Shown here one piece after another: positions 18,055 to 28,361 of a DNA stretch of 64,000 nucleotides (position 1 is its first letter; every line of letters starts with the position of its first letter). The notes below the pieces were generated by a model. It saw nothing but the letters and a program-made list of their open reading frames with translations, had not been told where the DNA came from and did no database searches. Origin of the DNA: Paenibacillus sp. R14(2021) (lineage in GTDB: Bacteria; Bacillota; Bacilli; Paenibacillales; Paenibacillaceae); NCBI RefSeq assembly GCF_019431355.1, contig NZ_CP080269.1, positions 372,001-436,000 on the forward strand, given 5' to 3'. Both the position numbers and the translations under genes were made by a program.

Positions 18055-18068
18055 TCATATCGATATGA
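18055..18068. repeat. 14-base perfect palindrome upstream of sucC
   Basis: TCATATCGATATGA is its own reverse complement and lies about 70 bases before the likely sucC -10 box. It could be an operator, but no known regulator motif is recognised. Confidence 0.4.
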
Positions 18069-18090
18069 GATGAAACTGATAGCAAAAAAG

Positions 18091-18125
18091 ATGGCTTACA
18101 TTACTAAAAAAATAAGAAAAGCCAT
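18091..18125. repeat. Inverted repeat just upstream of the sucC -10 box
   Basis: ATGGCTT (18091-18097) and AAGCCAT (18119-18125) are perfect inverted arms around an A-rich 21-base spacer. The right arm lies 12 bases from the -10 box, about where a repressor or activator could act. It has no T-run, so it is not a terminator. Confidence 0.4.
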
Positions 18126-18134
18126 GACGAATTG

Positions 18135-18143
18135 TGTTACAAT
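18135..18143 (+). promoter_or_regulatory. Extended -10 promoter candidate for sucCD
   Basis: TGTTACAAT combines a TG extension with a 5/6 -10 box, 57 bases before sucC. No convincing -35 is present at the usual spacing, so activation or extended -10 recognition would be needed. Confidence 0.4.
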
Positions 18144-18200
18144 ACTTATGGTTTTGGCTACTTACGTAGGAGTTAACTGCGGATAGGAGGATTTTCGTAA

Positions 18201-19361
18201 ATGAATATCCATGAGTATCAAGGTAAACAATTGCTAAAACAATATGGGGTTGCCGTACCGGAAGGTAAAGTGGCATTCACTGTAGATGAAGCGGTAGAAG
18301 CTGCGAAAGCGCTGGCTACTCCTGTTGTCGTTGTTAAAGCACAAATTCACGCTGGTGGACGCGGTAAAGCCGGCGGTGTCAAGGTTGCCAAAAATTTGGA
18401 CGAGGTTCGTGAATACGCCAGCCAAATTCTCGGTAAAGTGCTTGTCACCCACCAAACAGGTCCAGAAGGCAAAGAAGTTAAACGCCTGCTCATCGAGCAA
18501 GGCTGCGACATCAAGAAAGAGTACTACATCGGGCTTGTGGTTGACCGTGTAACAGGCCGCATCGTCATGATGGCTTCTGAAGAGGGCGGAACAGAGATTG
18601 AAGAAGTCGCTGAACACTCCCCTGAGAAAATTTTCAAAGAAATCATTGATCCTGCTGTAGGTCTGCAAGTATTCCAAGCGCGTAAGCTTGCGTACTCCAT
18701 CAACATTCCTAATGAGCTGGTCGGAAAAGCATCCAAATTCATGCTTTCCCTCTATGCGGCATTTGTTGATAAAGACTGCTCCATCGCGGAGATCAACCCG
18801 CTCGTCGTAACAGGCGACGGCAACGTTATGGCTCTTGATGCCAAATTGAACTTTGATTCCAATGCGCTGTACCGCCACAAGGATATCCTTGAGCTGCGCG
18901 ACTTGGCTGAAGAGGACGAGAAAGAAATCCAAGCGTCCAAATTTGATCTGAGCTACATTGCCCTTGACGGCAACATCGGCTGTATGGTTAACGGGGCCGG
19001 TCTTGCGATGGCGACGATGGACATCATTAAATATTACGGCGGCGACCCTGCGAACTTCCTGGACGTAGGGGGCGGTGCGACGAAGGAGAAAGTTACCGAA
19101 GCGTTCAAAATCATTCTCTCCGATGAGAAGGTTAAGGGCATTTTCGTTAACATCTTCGGCGGTATCATGAAATGCGATATTATCGCAGACGGCGTTATTT
19201 CCGCAGCGAAGGAGCTTGGTCTTGACCGTCCGCTCGTCGTTCGTCTGGAAGGAACAAACGTTGAACTCGGCAAGAAAATGTTGAACGAATCCGGACTAAA
19301 CATCGTTGCTGCTGACTCCATGGCCGACGGTGCGCAAAAAATCGTCGCGCTTGTGAAGTAA
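18201..19361 (+). CDS. sucC: Succinyl-CoA synthetase (ADP/GDP-forming) beta subunit
   Basis: TCA-cycle enzyme converting succinyl-CoA to succinate with ATP or GTP formation, working as a complex with SucD. The 386-residue protein begins [17 protein letters not shown] and has the ATP-grasp fold ([18 protein letters not shown]) and the C-terminal CoA-ligase domain ([32 protein letters not shown]). GGAGGAT precedes the ATG. It is followed 57 bases later by sucD. Length is normal. Confidence 0.98.
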   Translation: MNIHEYQGKQLLKQYGVAVPEGKVAFTVDEAVEAAKALATPVVVVKAQIHAGGRGKAGGVKVAKNLDEVREYASQILGKVLVTHQTGPEGKEVKRLLIEQGCDIKKEYYIGLVVDRVTGRIVMMASEEGGTEIEEVAEHSPEKIFKEIIDPAVGLQVFQARKLAYSINIPNELVGKASKFMLSLYAAFVDKDCSIAEINPLVVTGDGNVMALDAKLNFDSNALYRHKDILELRDLAEEDEKEIQASKFDLSYIALDGNIGCMVNGAGLAMATMDIIKYYGGDPANFLDVGGGATKEKVTEAFKIILSDEKVKGIFVNIFGGIMKCDIIADGVISAAKELGLDRPLVVRLEGTNVELGKKMLNESGLNIVAADSMADGAQKIVALVK

Positions 19362-19418
19362 GACAACTATTGTCGCTATGTAGCGGCATACGAATTCATT
19401 TAGGGGATGTGAGTTTCG

Positions 19419-20348
19419 ATGAGCATTTTGGTAGGCAAAGATACAAAAGTCATAACCCAGGGTATTACAGGTGCCACAGGGTTGTTTCATGCGAAGGGCG
19501 CCCTGGAATACGGTACCCAAATGGTTGGCGGTGTAACACCAGGTAAAGGTGGAAGCAACGTTGATATTACACTAGAGAACGGAACGGTTGTATCGCTTCC
19601 GGTATTCAATACAGTAGCAGATGCAGTTGCCAAAACAGGCGCTACAGCATCGGTTATCTACGTACCGCCTGCATTTGCAGCTGATTCCATCTTGGAAGCG
19701 GTAGACGCAGAGCTTGATTTGGTCATCTGTATCACGGAAGGTATTCCGGTTATCGACATGATCCGCGTAAAACGCTACATGGAAGGCCGTAAAACACGCT
19801 TGATCGGACCAAACTGCCCAGGCGTAATAACACCGGGCGAATGCAAGATCGGCATCATGCCGGGCTACATCCACACGAAAGGCCATGTTGGCGTCGTATC
19901 CCGCAGCGGAACACTTACTTATGAGGCCGTTCACCAGCTGACTACGCGCGGTATCGGACAATCGTCTGCCGTTGGTATCGGCGGCGACCCGGTTAAAGGC
20001 TCCGAATTCATCGACATTCTGAATATGTTCAATGAAGATCCGGACACGTATGCGGTTATTATGATTGGCGAAATCGGCGGTTCGGCAGAAGAAGAAGCTG
20101 CTGAGTGGGTGAAAGCCAACATGAAGAAACCGGTAGTCGGCTTTATCGGCGGCGCAACTGCACCTCCAGGTAAACGCATGGGTCACGCAGGCGCAATCAT
20201 TTCCGGCGGTAAAGGTACGGCAGCTGAGAAAATCGCAACGCTTGAAGCATGCGGTATTCGCGTTGCTCCAACACCATCGGAGATGGGCTCCACGCTTGTC
20301 GGCGTTCTTGAAGAGCGCGGCATACTGGACAAATGCAAAACGCACTAA
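19419..20348 (+). CDS. sucD: Succinyl-CoA synthetase alpha subunit
   Basis: Partner of SucC; it carries the phosphorylated histidine. The 309-residue protein has the CoA-binding Rossmann domain ([21 protein letters not shown]), the CoA loop region [28 protein letters not shown] and the active His in [29 protein letters not shown] site lies upstream. The gene ends at a strong terminator, so sucCD is a two-gene operon. Confidence 0.98.
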   Translation: MSILVGKDTKVITQGITGATGLFHAKGALEYGTQMVGGVTPGKGGSNVDITLENGTVVSLPVFNTVADAVAKTGATASVIYVPPAFAADSILEAVDAELDLVICITEGIPVIDMIRVKRYMEGRKTRLIGPNCPGVITPGECKIGIMPGYIHTKGHVGVVSRSGTLTYEAVHQLTTRGIGQSSAVGIGGDPVKGSEFIDILNMFNEDPDTYAVIMIGEIGGSAEEEAAEWVKANMKKPVVGFIGGATAPPGKRMGHAGAIISGGKGTAAEKIATLEACGIRVAPTPSEMGSTLVGVLEERGILDKCKTH

Positions 20349-20379
20349 GTATTAGAATGGAATAGCTTGATTCAAAGGT

Positions 20380-20428
20380 AAGCAACCTTTTCGAATGCCC
20401 TCTAAGGGCTCGGAAGGTTGCTTTTTTT
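20380..20428 (+). terminator. Intrinsic terminator after sucD
   Basis: A ten-base stem AAGCAACCTT/AAGGTTGCTT is capped by a second small stem (GCCCT/AGGGC) and followed by seven Ts. Confidence 0.92.
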
Positions 20429-20448
20429 GCGTGATTACTAAACTCGGC

Positions 20449-20477
20449 TTGCATTCTCTTTCCTGCTCAAGCACAAT
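20449..20477 (+). promoter_or_regulatory. Candidate SigA promoter for dprA-topA
   Basis: TTGCAT and CACAAT are separated by 17 bases, just after the sucD terminator and 43 bases before dprA. It is the only promoter-like match in this gap. Confidence 0.45.
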
Positions 20478-20519
20478 AAGGAGGATGCGGCCCTACCATA
20501 GAGAGGATGCGCATTATTA

Positions 20520-21635
20520 ATGAAGGAACACGATATTCGCAAGGAAGCATTAGTTACACTGCATGAGACACCGGGCATCGGTTGGCAGTCGGTACGGAAG
20601 GCTGTCGAGTGCGGCCAATGGTCTGCATATGAAAGATTTACGCCCGAAGCATGGATGTCTTCGGCAGGACTCAAGCCGGAGCAAGGTAAAGCATTATCGA
20701 ATGCGTTTACATCGATGGACATTGAAGCGCGCCGAGCGCGAATGATGAAGCTCGGGATAACGGTGATCTGCTATTTTGACGAAGCCTACCCCGAACTGCT
20801 CAAGCAATCGCCTCAACCGCCGTGGGTACTGTATACAATCGGGCGCTTGCACTTGCTTAACCAGCAATCTATAGCCATCGTTGGAACACGTGGACCGACG
20901 TCCTATGGGAGGAGAACGGCATCGCAGCTCGGAGAGAAGCTCTCGCTTCACGGCATAACCGTCGTAAGCGGGCTTGCGCGCGGTGTAGATGCCATGGCGC
21001 ATGAAGGTGCACTAAAGGGAGCGGGAAGCACGATCGCCGTACTCGGGACCCCTGTGGACCGCGTATATCCTGCCGAGAATCGTCATCTCTTTCAGGAGAT
21101 TGCGGCAAACGGGCTGATCATCTCTGAAGTGCCGCTCGGTACGCCTTTTCATCCTGGCTTATTTCCGCTTCGAAACCGAATCATTGCAGGTCTTTCGCTC
21201 GGAACCGTTGTAGTGGAAGCAGCGGAACGAAGCGGATCGCTCATTACGGCTGATCAGGCACTGGAGATGTCGCGCGACGTCTTTGCGGTACCTGGGCCTA
21301 TTTCATCGCCGAAGAGTGCGGGTACGAATGGACTGATCAGACAAGGCGCTAAGCTGATTGCATCATTTGAGGATATCATGGAAGAGTACGAGGGACTGCT
21401 AAACAACACTCCGGCTGCGCCGGTGAATCAGGAACAAGCTGCGGTCGAACGGGAAGTGGATTTGACCGAAAATGAGGCGATAATCTATCGGATTTTGCTC
21501 CATGAAGCGCGAACGACGGATCAATTGCACGAGCTTTCTTCCTTCCCTTTTGGACTTTTGCATTCAGTTCTGATAAATTTAACTGTAAAACGGAAGATTG
21601 AACAGCACCCAGGTTCCATATATAGTGTATTGTAA
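20520..21635 (+). CDS. dprA: DNA processing protein DprA (Smf)
   Basis: Loads RecA on incoming single-stranded DNA during transformation. The 371-residue protein has an N-terminal helical (SAM-like) region, and a Rossmann core with SIAIVGTRGPTSYGRRTASQ, VVSGLARGVDAMAHEGAL, IAVLGTPVDRVYPAEN, FPLRNRIIAGLS and AERSGSLITADQALE. A C-terminal winged-helix segment follows (VDLTENEAIIYRILLHEA). The start has GAGAGGA about 12 bases upstream, which is long, so the exact start is less certain. topA follows at 27 bases, as in Bacillus. Confidence 0.96.
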   Translation: MKEHDIRKEALVTLHETPGIGWQSVRKAVECGQWSAYERFTPEAWMSSAGLKPEQGKALSNAFTSMDIEARRARMMKLGITVICYFDEAYPELLKQSPQPPWVLYTIGRLHLLNQQSIAIVGTRGPTSYGRRTASQLGEKLSLHGITVVSGLARGVDAMAHEGALKGAGSTIAVLGTPVDRVYPAENRHLFQEIAANGLIISEVPLGTPFHPGLFPLRNRIIAGLSLGTVVVEAAERSGSLITADQALEMSRDVFAVPGPISSPKSAGTNGLIRQGAKLIASFEDIMEEYEGLLNNTPAAPVNQEQAAVEREVDLTENEAIIYRILLHEARTTDQLHELSSFPFGLLHSVLINLTVKRKIEQHPGSIYSVL

Positions 21636-21662
21636 CAAAGTTGTGGAGAGGAGGACGCATTT

Positions 21663-23765
21663 ATGGCGGATTCACTTGTCATCGTCGAGTCACCGGCGAA
21701 AGCCAAAACAATCGGCAAATATCTCGGAAGCAAGTTCATCGTGAAAGCATCGATGGGACATATCCGCGATCTGCCCAAGAGTCAGATCGGTGTCGAAGTA
21801 GAAAATGATTTTAACCCCAAATATATAACCATTCGTGGCAAAGGCAGCGTCCTTAAAGAATTGAAGGATGCCAGCAAGAAAGTCAAAAAAGTCTATCTCG
21901 CAGCTGACCCGGATCGCGAAGGTGAAGCTATCGCTTGGCATTTGGCGCATTATCTCGAAATCGACGAGAGCGACACCTGCCGCGTTGTATTTAATGAAAT
22001 CACGAAGCAGGCGGTTAAGGATGCGTTCAAGACGCCGAGACCGATTAATATGGATCTGGTCAATGCTCAGCAGGCGCGGCGGATACTAGACCGTCTTGTA
22101 GGCTACAAGATCAGCCCTTTGCTTTGGAAGAAAGTGAAGAAGGGGTTGTCAGCAGGACGCGTGCAGTCGGTAGCGGTTAAGCTCATCATTGACCGCGAGA
22201 ATGAAATTGATGCGTTCGTGCCTGAAGAGTACTGGACTATTACAGCTCAGCTGAAGAAAGGCTCGTCTTCGTTTGAAGCCAAGTTCTATTCCTTGAACGG
22301 GGAGAAGAAGGAGCTAGGTAACGAAAGCGAAATGCAGGAAGTGCTAAAGGCGATGGGCTCCTCGCCATTCACGGTCGGCGAAGTGAAGGAGAAAGAACGT
22401 CTTCGCAATCCTGCAGCGCCATTCATTACAAGCTCACTGCAGCAGGAAGCTGCGAGGAAGCTCGGTTTCCGTGCATCGAAGACGATGTCGGTCGCCCAAC
22501 AGCTGTACGAGGGCGTGGATCTTGGCAAAGAAGGCACGGTTGGTCTCATCACTTATATGAGAACCGACTCTACTCGGTTATCGCCGATCGCGCAGGAAGA
22601 AGCGAAAGCGTATATCGAGGAGAAATACGGTCCGGCGTTTGCACCGGAGCAACCGCGAGTCTATACGAAGAAGAACAGCAATGCACAGGATGCGCACGAA
22701 GCTGTTCGCCCCACGTCAGTACTCCGTGATCCGGACACGATGAAGGAGTACCTCAGCCGAGACCAGTTCAGGCTGTATAAGCTCGTTTGGGAACGGTTCG
22801 TTGCCAGCCAAATGTCTTCTGCCGTGCTTGACACGATGACCGTCGACTTTAATGTGGGCAGCGGTGCTGTTTTCCGGGCCGTAGGTTCGAAAGTAAAATT
22901 TCAAGGATTTATGAAGCTCTATGTCGAGGGCAATGATGACGGGACAACCGACGAAGAGAAGTTCCTTCCGCCGCTGGCTGCAGGCGATGTCGTAGCGCCT
23001 GAATCTATTGAGCCGAAGCAGCATTTCACACAGCCGCCGCCGCGTTATTCGGAGGCGCGCCTCGTCCGAATGATGGAGGAGGTTGGCATTGGGAGACCGA
23101 GTACGTATGCACCGACGCTGGAAACGATTCAGAAGCGCGGATACGTTGCCATGGAAGAGAAGAAATTTATTCCGACAGAATTGGGCGAGCTTGTCATCCA
23201 GATGATGGAAGAATTCTTTCCCGAAATTCTGGATGCCGAATTTACGGCACACATGGAAGAAGATCTTGACCACGTCGAAGACGGCAAGGAAGATTGGGTT
23301 CGCGTGTTAGGCAACTTCTATACTTCTTTCGAGAAGCGTCTGGAAGTCGCCGAGGATGAGATGAAGGAAGTTGAGCTGCAGGATGAGATTTCGGATGAAA
23401 TCTGCGAAAAATGCGGCAAGCATTTGGTTTACAAAATGGGCCGGTTCGGTAAGTTCCTCGCTTGCTCCGGGTTTCCGGACTGCCGGAATACGAAGCCGAT
23501 CGTCAAAGACATCGGCGTCGCTTGCCCGAAATGTGCGGTTGGCAAAATTATCGAACGCCGCAGTAAGAAAGGCCGTTATTTCTATGGCTGCGATCAATAT
23601 CCCGGCTGTGACTACGTGTCGTGGGATAAACCGGTCAGCAAGCCGTGCCCGTCATGCGGCAGCTTAATGGTTGAGAAACGAAACCGCAGCGGCGCGAAGC
23701 TGGTATGCACGCAATGCGAACACAACGAAGAAGTGGTAGAAGAGCAGGACTCTGCAGAATTGTAG
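21663..23765 (+). CDS. topA: DNA topoisomerase I
   Basis: Type IA enzyme that relaxes negative supercoils. The 700-residue protein has the Toprim domain ([31 protein letters not shown]), the active-site tyrosine in [13 protein letters not shown] (about Tyr298), and the [19 protein letters not shown] motif. Three C-terminal four-cysteine zinc ribbons follow ([42 protein letters not shown]). The GGAGAGGAGG site is strong. It sits between dprA and trmFO. Confidence 0.98.
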   Translation: MADSLVIVESPAKAKTIGKYLGSKFIVKASMGHIRDLPKSQIGVEVENDFNPKYITIRGKGSVLKELKDASKKVKKVYLAADPDREGEAIAWHLAHYLEIDESDTCRVVFNEITKQAVKDAFKTPRPINMDLVNAQQARRILDRLVGYKISPLLWKKVKKGLSAGRVQSVAVKLIIDRENEIDAFVPEEYWTITAQLKKGSSSFEAKFYSLNGEKKELGNESEMQEVLKAMGSSPFTVGEVKEKERLRNPAAPFITSSLQQEAARKLGFRASKTMSVAQQLYEGVDLGKEGTVGLITYMRTDSTRLSPIAQEEAKAYIEEKYGPAFAPEQPRVYTKKNSNAQDAHEAVRPTSVLRDPDTMKEYLSRDQFRLYKLVWERFVASQMSSAVLDTMTVDFNVGSGAVFRAVGSKVKFQGFMKLYVEGNDDGTTDEEKFLPPLAAGDVVAPESIEPKQHFTQPPPRYSEARLVRMMEEVGIGRPSTYAPTLETIQKRGYVAMEEKKFIPTELGELVIQMMEEFFPEILDAEFTAHMEEDLDHVEDGKEDWVRVLGNFYTSFEKRLEVAEDEMKEVELQDEISDEICEKCGKHLVYKMGRFGKFLACSGFPDCRNTKPIVKDIGVACPKCAVGKIIERRSKKGRYFYGCDQYPGCDYVSWDKPVSKPCPSCGSLMVEKRNRSGAKLVCTQCEHNEEVVEEQDSAEL

Positions 23766-23799
23766 ATTCAAGCTCTGGATTGAAAGGATGGTAATTGCA

Positions 23800-25152
23800 G
23801 TGTCAGATGTACAACGCGTCACCGTAATCGGTGCAGGTCTTGCCGGCAGCGAGGCTGCTTGGCAGATTGCTTCACAGGGAGTTCCCGTAACACTTTACGA
23901 AATGAGGCCGGCAACGAAGACGCCGGCGCATCATACGAAAAACTTCGCCGAGTTGGTATGCAGCAACAGCCTTCGCGCGAACGGACTGGCTAACGCAGTC
24001 GGTGTTCTGAAGGAAGAAATGCGCAGAATGAATTCCATCATCTTGGACTGTGCAGACCGAAATGCTGTACCGGCAGGCGGCGCTCTCGCGGTTGACCGCG
24101 ACGGGTTTTCCGGTGACGTAACCCGGATTCTGCACGAGCATCCGTTGATTGATGTCCGAATGGAGGAAATAACGGAAATTCCGCAGGACGGCATCGTACT
24201 GATCGCGACAGGTCCGCTTACGGCACCGCGCTTATCCGCGCAGATTCAAGAAATGCTCGGTCAGGAATACTTCTACTTCTACGACGCTGCAGCGCCGATC
24301 GTCGAGAAGGACTCCATAGATATGTCTAAGGTATATCTGGCTTCGCGTTACGATAAAGGCGAAGCGGCGTACTTGAATTGTCCGATGACGGAAGAAGAAT
24401 TCGAAATTTTCCATGAAGCGCTTCTAACGGCTGAAACGGCCGAAGTGAAAGAGTTCGAGAAAGAACAATATTTCGAAGGCTGCATGCCGATTGAAGTCAT
24501 GGCAAGCCGCGGGAAGCAGACGGTACTGTTTGGACCGATGAAGCCTGTCGGTCTTGTTAATCCCCATACAGGGAAGCTGCCGCATGCAGTCGTTCAGCTG
24601 CGTCAAGACAATGCAGCAGGCACGCTGTACAACCTGGTAGGCTTCCAGACCCATCTGAAGTGGGGCGAACAGAAGCGGGTCTTGTCGCTCATTCCAGGGC
24701 TTGAGAATGCAGAATTCGTACGGTTTGGCGTCATGCACCGCAATACGTTCATTAATTCGCCGAAGCTGCTGCGCTCGACGTACCAAGCGATTAATCGCGA
24801 CAACTTGTTTTTTGCTGGGCAAATGACAGGCGTTGAAGGCTATGTGGAATCGGCAGCTTCCGGCCTGATTGCAGGGCTTAACGCAGGCCGTCTTGCTAAG
24901 GGAATGGAGCCTCTCGTATTCCCGGCTGATACAACACTCGGGAGCATGGCACAGTATATAACGACGGCTGACTTTAAACATTTCCAGCCGATGAATGCGA
25001 ACTTCGGGTTATTCCCTCCGCTTGAGCAGCGCATGCGAAGCAAGAAGGACAAGAATGATGCTATTGCGAACCGGGCTTTAACGCATCTGGCCAGCTTTCA
25101 AGAAGAGCATCATTTAACCGTTGGTAGAAAGCAAGAAGCGCTCAGCGAATAA
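23800..25152 (+). CDS. trmFO: tRNA (uracil-54-C5)-methyltransferase TrmFO (folate/FAD-dependent)
   Basis: Makes m5U54 in the T-loop of tRNA using methylene-tetrahydrofolate and FADH2, as Gram-positives do instead of TrmA. The 450-residue protein begins with an FAD Rossmann motif ([18 protein letters not shown]) and contains the family blocks [33 protein letters not shown] and [19 protein letters not shown]. An ATG four codons upstream overlaps the Shine-Dalgarno, so GTG at 23800, 8 bases after AAAGGATGG, is chosen. Confidence 0.96.
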   Translation: MSDVQRVTVIGAGLAGSEAAWQIASQGVPVTLYEMRPATKTPAHHTKNFAELVCSNSLRANGLANAVGVLKEEMRRMNSIILDCADRNAVPAGGALAVDRDGFSGDVTRILHEHPLIDVRMEEITEIPQDGIVLIATGPLTAPRLSAQIQEMLGQEYFYFYDAAAPIVEKDSIDMSKVYLASRYDKGEAAYLNCPMTEEEFEIFHEALLTAETAEVKEFEKEQYFEGCMPIEVMASRGKQTVLFGPMKPVGLVNPHTGKLPHAVVQLRQDNAAGTLYNLVGFQTHLKWGEQKRVLSLIPGLENAEFVRFGVMHRNTFINSPKLLRSTYQAINRDNLFFAGQMTGVEGYVESAASGLIAGLNAGRLAKGMEPLVFPADTTLGSMAQYITTADFKHFQPMNANFGLFPPLEQRMRSKKDKNDAIANRALTHLASFQEEHHLTVGRKQEALSE

Positions 25153-25172
25153 CTGCGTGCGATGACCGTTAA

Positions 25173-25222
25173 AAACAGCAGCGGCAGCAAGAGGCAAGAC
25201 AGCGGCCGCTGTTTACTTTTTT
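25173..25222 (+). terminator. Candidate terminator after trmFO
   Basis: AAACAGC plus GGC on the left arm pair with GCCGCTGTTT on the right, with a 3-base bulge and a long loop. Six Ts follow a few bases later. It separates trmFO from hslV. Confidence 0.55.
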
Positions 25223-25319
25223 AAAAGTTTTTGCAATACTCAATCAATTCCGACGAAAGCATGCATTTGAACACTGTCGTTTACATATCGCGCATTGCAG
25301 ACCTGAAGGAGGTTTTATA

Positions 25320-25865
25320 ATGAATATGGAGTTTCATGCAACGACGATCTGCGCCGTTCGCCATAATGGCAAAGGAGCTATAGCCGGCGACGGGCAGGTC
25401 ACTTTCGGTAATAGCATGGTGATGAAGCATCATGCCAAGAAAGTGCGCCGTTTGTACCGCGGTCAAGTTATTGCTGGATTTGCAGGGTCAGTCGCCGATG
25501 CGATTTCGCTGTTCGAGAAATTCGAAGGCAAGCTGGAGGAGCACCACGGCAATCTGCAGCGCGCTGCTGTAGAGCTAGCGAAGGATTGGCGCTCTGATCG
25601 TGTTCTGCGAAAGCTCGAAGCGATGATGATCGTCATGGACGCAACAGGCTTGCTGTTGATTTCCGGCGGAGGCGAAATTATTGAGCCCGATGACGGCATT
25701 CTTGCCATCGGCTCCGGCGGCAGCTTCGCTCTGGCTGCTGCTCGTGCGGTTCGTCAGCATGCGCCGCATATGGAAGCGAGAGATATGGTCAAATCTGCAC
25801 TTGAAATTGCTGCGGATATCTGCGTATTTACGAATCGAAATATTATTGTGGAAGAGATCGAATAA
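25320..25865 (+). CDS. hslV: HslV/ClpQ protease subunit (CodW)
   Basis: Proteasome-like peptidase that degrades proteins unfolded by HslU. The 181-residue protein has the core [46 protein letters not shown] and [19 protein letters not shown]. The predicted N-terminus is [10 protein letters not shown], so a Thr nucleophile would need removal of seven residues. B. subtilis ClpQ, as I recall it, starts MSSFHATTI and uses an N-terminal Ser, which is absent here. GAAGGAGG lies 7 bases before the ATG. No xerC/codV gene precedes it, unlike the B. subtilis cod operon. Confidence 0.96.
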   Translation: MNMEFHATTICAVRHNGKGAIAGDGQVTFGNSMVMKHHAKKVRRLYRGQVIAGFAGSVADAISLFEKFEGKLEEHHGNLQRAAVELAKDWRSDRVLRKLEAMMIVMDATGLLLISGGGEIIEPDDGILAIGSGGSFALAAARAVRQHAPHMEARDMVKSALEIAADICVFTNRNIIVEEIE

Positions 25866-25901
25866 AGTACGAGTAAGAGGTTCAAAATGGAGGGATTTCA
25901 T

Positions 25902-27308
25902 ATGCCAAACGAAGCATTGACACCGAAGCAAATCGTATCGGAACTCGATAAATATATCGTCGGTCAGAAGCAAGCCAAACGCTCTGTCGCTGTCGCTCTT
26001 CGCAACCGTTATCGTCGCGGACGCTTGGATGAGGCGATCCGGGATGAAATCGTCCCGAAGAACATCCTGATGATCGGTCCAACCGGAGTAGGAAAAACAG
26101 AAATCGCCAGAAGGCTGGCGAAGCTTGTCAATGCTCCGTTCGTTAAAGTAGAGGCGACCAAGTTCACGGAAGTCGGTTATGTGGGCCGCGATGTCGAATC
26201 TATGGTCAGAGATCTCGTGGAAACGGCCATTCGTATGGTGAAGCTGGAGAAGACGGAGAAGGTTAAGGATAAAGCGGAAGCAATGGCAAATGAACGAATC
26301 GTGGCGTTGCTGGTTCCTTCTTCCGTCAAAGCCAAATCATCGAAGAATCCGCTTGAGATGCTTTTCGGCGGCAACAACGGATCGAAAGAGCCTGACGAAG
26401 AACCGGAAGAGAGCTCATCGGTCATCGAGCGCCGTAAGCAGGTCAAAGAGCAGCTAGCAGCAGGCAAGCTTGAGAATGAACTGATTGAGATCGAAGTCGA
26501 AGATAATTCGCCGAATATGCTCGATATGCTTGCTGGCCAAGGCAACGAAGGCATGGGGATGGGAGCGAACATGCAAGAGCTCTTCGGTCAGCTGATGCCG
26601 AAGAAGTCGAAGAAGCGCAAACTCCCTGTCAAAGAAGCGCGCAAAGCGCTTACGCAAGAAGAAGCCAACAAGCTGATCGACATGGACGATGTCATTTCGG
26701 AGTCGGTTAGCCGCGCGGAGCAATCAGGTATTATTTTCATCGATGAGATCGACAAGATCGCCAGCTCCTCCCGCGGGTCCGGTCCTGATGTATCGCGGGA
26801 AGGCGTTCAGCGCGACATTTTGCCGATTGTGGAAGGATCTACGGTCATGACTAAATACGGTCCGGTCAAAACAGACTACGTGCTGTTCGTCGCGGCAGGA
26901 GCTTTCCATATGGCGAAGCCGTCCGATCTTATACCGGAGCTGCAAGGTCGTTTCCCAATTCGTGTCGAATTAACAAACTTGAGTCTTGAAGACTTTGTAA
27001 AGATTTTGACGGAGCCAAAGAACGCGCTAACGAAGCAGTATACCGCCCTGCTGGAGACGGAAGGAATTACAATTACCTTCTCGGATGATGCCATTCATGA
27101 GCTTGCTTCCATTGCGGCGGAGGTCAATAAGAATACGGAGAACATTGGCGCTAGACGATTGCATACGATTTTGGAGAAGCTTCTGGAGGATTTGTCGTTC
27201 GAAGCGCCGGAGCTGTCGCTCGAGCATTTGACCATAACACCGGAATATGTGCGCGAGAAGCTCGGCAATATTGCGAAAAATCGCGATTTAAGTCAATATA
27301 TACTGTAA
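25902..27308 (+). CDS. hslU: HslU/ClpY ATPase subunit (CodX)
   Basis: AAA+ unfoldase that feeds substrates into HslV. The 468-residue protein has the N-terminal [28 protein letters not shown], Walker [18 protein letters not shown], the pore motif [14 protein letters not shown], a long charged I domain (about residues 110-245) rich in Glu and Lys, Walker [13 protein letters not shown], and the C-terminal [15 protein letters not shown] region. ATG 25902 is chosen because GGAGGG lies 6 bases upstream; an ATG 15 bases earlier is too close to that site. Confidence 0.97.
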   Translation: MPNEALTPKQIVSELDKYIVGQKQAKRSVAVALRNRYRRGRLDEAIRDEIVPKNILMIGPTGVGKTEIARRLAKLVNAPFVKVEATKFTEVGYVGRDVESMVRDLVETAIRMVKLEKTEKVKDKAEAMANERIVALLVPSSVKAKSSKNPLEMLFGGNNGSKEPDEEPEESSSVIERRKQVKEQLAAGKLENELIEIEVEDNSPNMLDMLAGQGNEGMGMGANMQELFGQLMPKKSKKRKLPVKEARKALTQEEANKLIDMDDVISESVSRAEQSGIIFIDEIDKIASSSRGSGPDVSREGVQRDILPIVEGSTVMTKYGPVKTDYVLFVAAGAFHMAKPSDLIPELQGRFPIRVELTNLSLEDFVKILTEPKNALTKQYTALLETEGITITFSDDAIHELASIAAEVNKNTENIGARRLHTILEKLLEDLSFEAPELSLEHLTITPEYVREKLGNIAKNRDLSQYIL

Positions 27309-27341
27309 GGGAACGGACAGGATAGTAGGAGGCAAACAGGA

Positions 27342-28112
27342 ATGATTTTATTGGCAAAAACAAGAACGCTCAATCGTCTGCTGCAGCGTGCGGCAGGCGG
27401 GGCGCTCAATTTTCGAGAGATGGCTGAAGTGCTCAGTACGACGATTGGGGCCGATGTGTTTGTCGTCAGCCGCAAAGGGAAAGTACTGGGCTGTGCAGCA
27501 GCAGGTCCTTATCAGCATGAGCAGTTGCGTGCGCTTCCGACAGGGGACATGCGGTTCTCTCTTGAGAGCAATGAACGTTTCATGGGGATGCAGGAAACGG
27601 TCACCAACGTAAAGCCGGATTCCGGGATCGCGGAATCCTTTCCAATGATGGCGACGCAAGGGATTATGACGGTCGTACCGATTGTTGGCGGCAGAGAGAG
27701 AATCGGGACTTTGATCCTACTTCGGAGTTCGGATTCATTCGGGGATGACGAATTGATACTGGCAGAGTACGGAAGCACGATTGTCGGCATGGAGATTCTG
27801 CGCGAGCGCGCGGAAGAAATCGAGCAGGAAGCTAGAAGCCGAACTGTGGTGGCTGTGGCGGTCGGCTCCTTATCGTTCAGCGAGCTGGAAGCCGTCGAAC
27901 ATATATTCGATGAGCTGGATGGTAAAGAAGGGCTGCTCGTCGCTTCCAAAATTGCGGACAGAGTGGGCATTACTCGCTCGGTAATCGTGAATGCCTTGCG
28001 GAAGCTGGAGAGCGCTGGCGTCATTGAAACGCGTTCGCTTGGCATGAAAGGGACATACATTCGAATACTTAATACCCAGCTGCTGCTGGAGCTCAAAAAG
28101 AATAAAAGTTAA
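27342..28112 (+). CDS. codY: GTP-sensing pleiotropic transcriptional repressor CodY
   Basis: Global regulator that senses GTP and branched-chain amino acids and represses stationary-phase genes, including motility genes in Bacillus. The 256-residue protein has an N-terminal GAF domain ([42 protein letters not shown]) and a C-terminal winged helix ([32 protein letters not shown]). AGGAGG precedes the start. It ends at a terminator directly upstream of the flagellar operon. Confidence 0.97.
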   Translation: MILLAKTRTLNRLLQRAAGGALNFREMAEVLSTTIGADVFVVSRKGKVLGCAAAGPYQHEQLRALPTGDMRFSLESNERFMGMQETVTNVKPDSGIAESFPMMATQGIMTVVPIVGGRERIGTLILLRSSDSFGDDELILAEYGSTIVGMEILRERAEEIEQEARSRTVVAVAVGSLSFSELEAVEHIFDELDGKEGLLVASKIADRVGITRSVIVNALRKLESAGVIETRSLGMKGTYIRILNTQLLLELKKNKS

Positions 28113-28170
28113 TTATTGCATATTTCCATTACAAAATCATTCAAAAACCAGTTCAAATTTCCCTATTTTT

Positions 28171-28202
28171 AGTCCTATCTTCGACAAAGATAGGGCTTTT
28201 TT
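28171..28202 (+). terminator. Intrinsic terminator after codY
   Basis: An 11-bp stem (AGTCCTATCTT with AAGATAGGGCT, one G-U) has a CGACA loop and a run of six Ts. It insulates the flagellar operon from hslVU-codY transcription. Confidence 0.88.
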
Positions 28203-28252
28203 CTTATTGTAATAAATTAGGAAGTTGAGGAAGATTAATCTGACAGTAAAGT

Positions 28253-28282
28253 TCGACACAAGTCTCTCATATTTTTAATAAT
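28253..28282 (+). promoter_or_regulatory. Candidate SigA promoter of the fla/che operon
   Basis: TCGACA and AATAAT, each a 5/6 match, are separated by 18 bases and sit between the codY terminator and flgB. No SigD-type (TAAA / GCCGATAT) match was seen here. A dyad overlaps the expected transcription start. Confidence 0.55.
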
Positions 28283-28300
28283 TCTTTGTCGAACAAAGAA
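28282..28300. promoter_or_regulatory. Near-perfect dyad over the fla/che transcription start
   Basis: TTCTTTGT (28282-28289) and ACAAAGAA (28293-28300) are exact inverted arms around CGA. The dyad begins at the last base of the -10 box and runs to about +12, so it could be a repressor operator, or a hairpin at the very 5' end of the long flagellar mRNA. It does not match the CodY box. Confidence 0.5.
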
Positions 28301-28361
28301 GGAATGAGAAGGATTCTGTTGAATGTTTAACTTACAGACGAAACGAAAGCGGGGTTTTTCA

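Larger units (their letters stand above)
17458..18200. other. Gene-poor stretch between comM and sucC
   Basis: About 740 bases with lower GC than the rest of the window. It holds one doubtful small frame on the minus strand (17506-17712), an isolated TATAAT near 17950 with no good -35, a 14-base palindrome at 18055, an inverted repeat at 18091-18125 and the likely sucC promoter. No RNA gene, insertion sequence or recognisable gene fragment was found. Confidence 0.7.

Noticed and set aside
18071..18084. cre-like (CcpA) site TGAAACTGATAGCA upstream of sucC
   Set aside because: Two mismatches to the cre consensus, including the central CG, and a position ~65 bases above the -10. Too weak to report as a feature.
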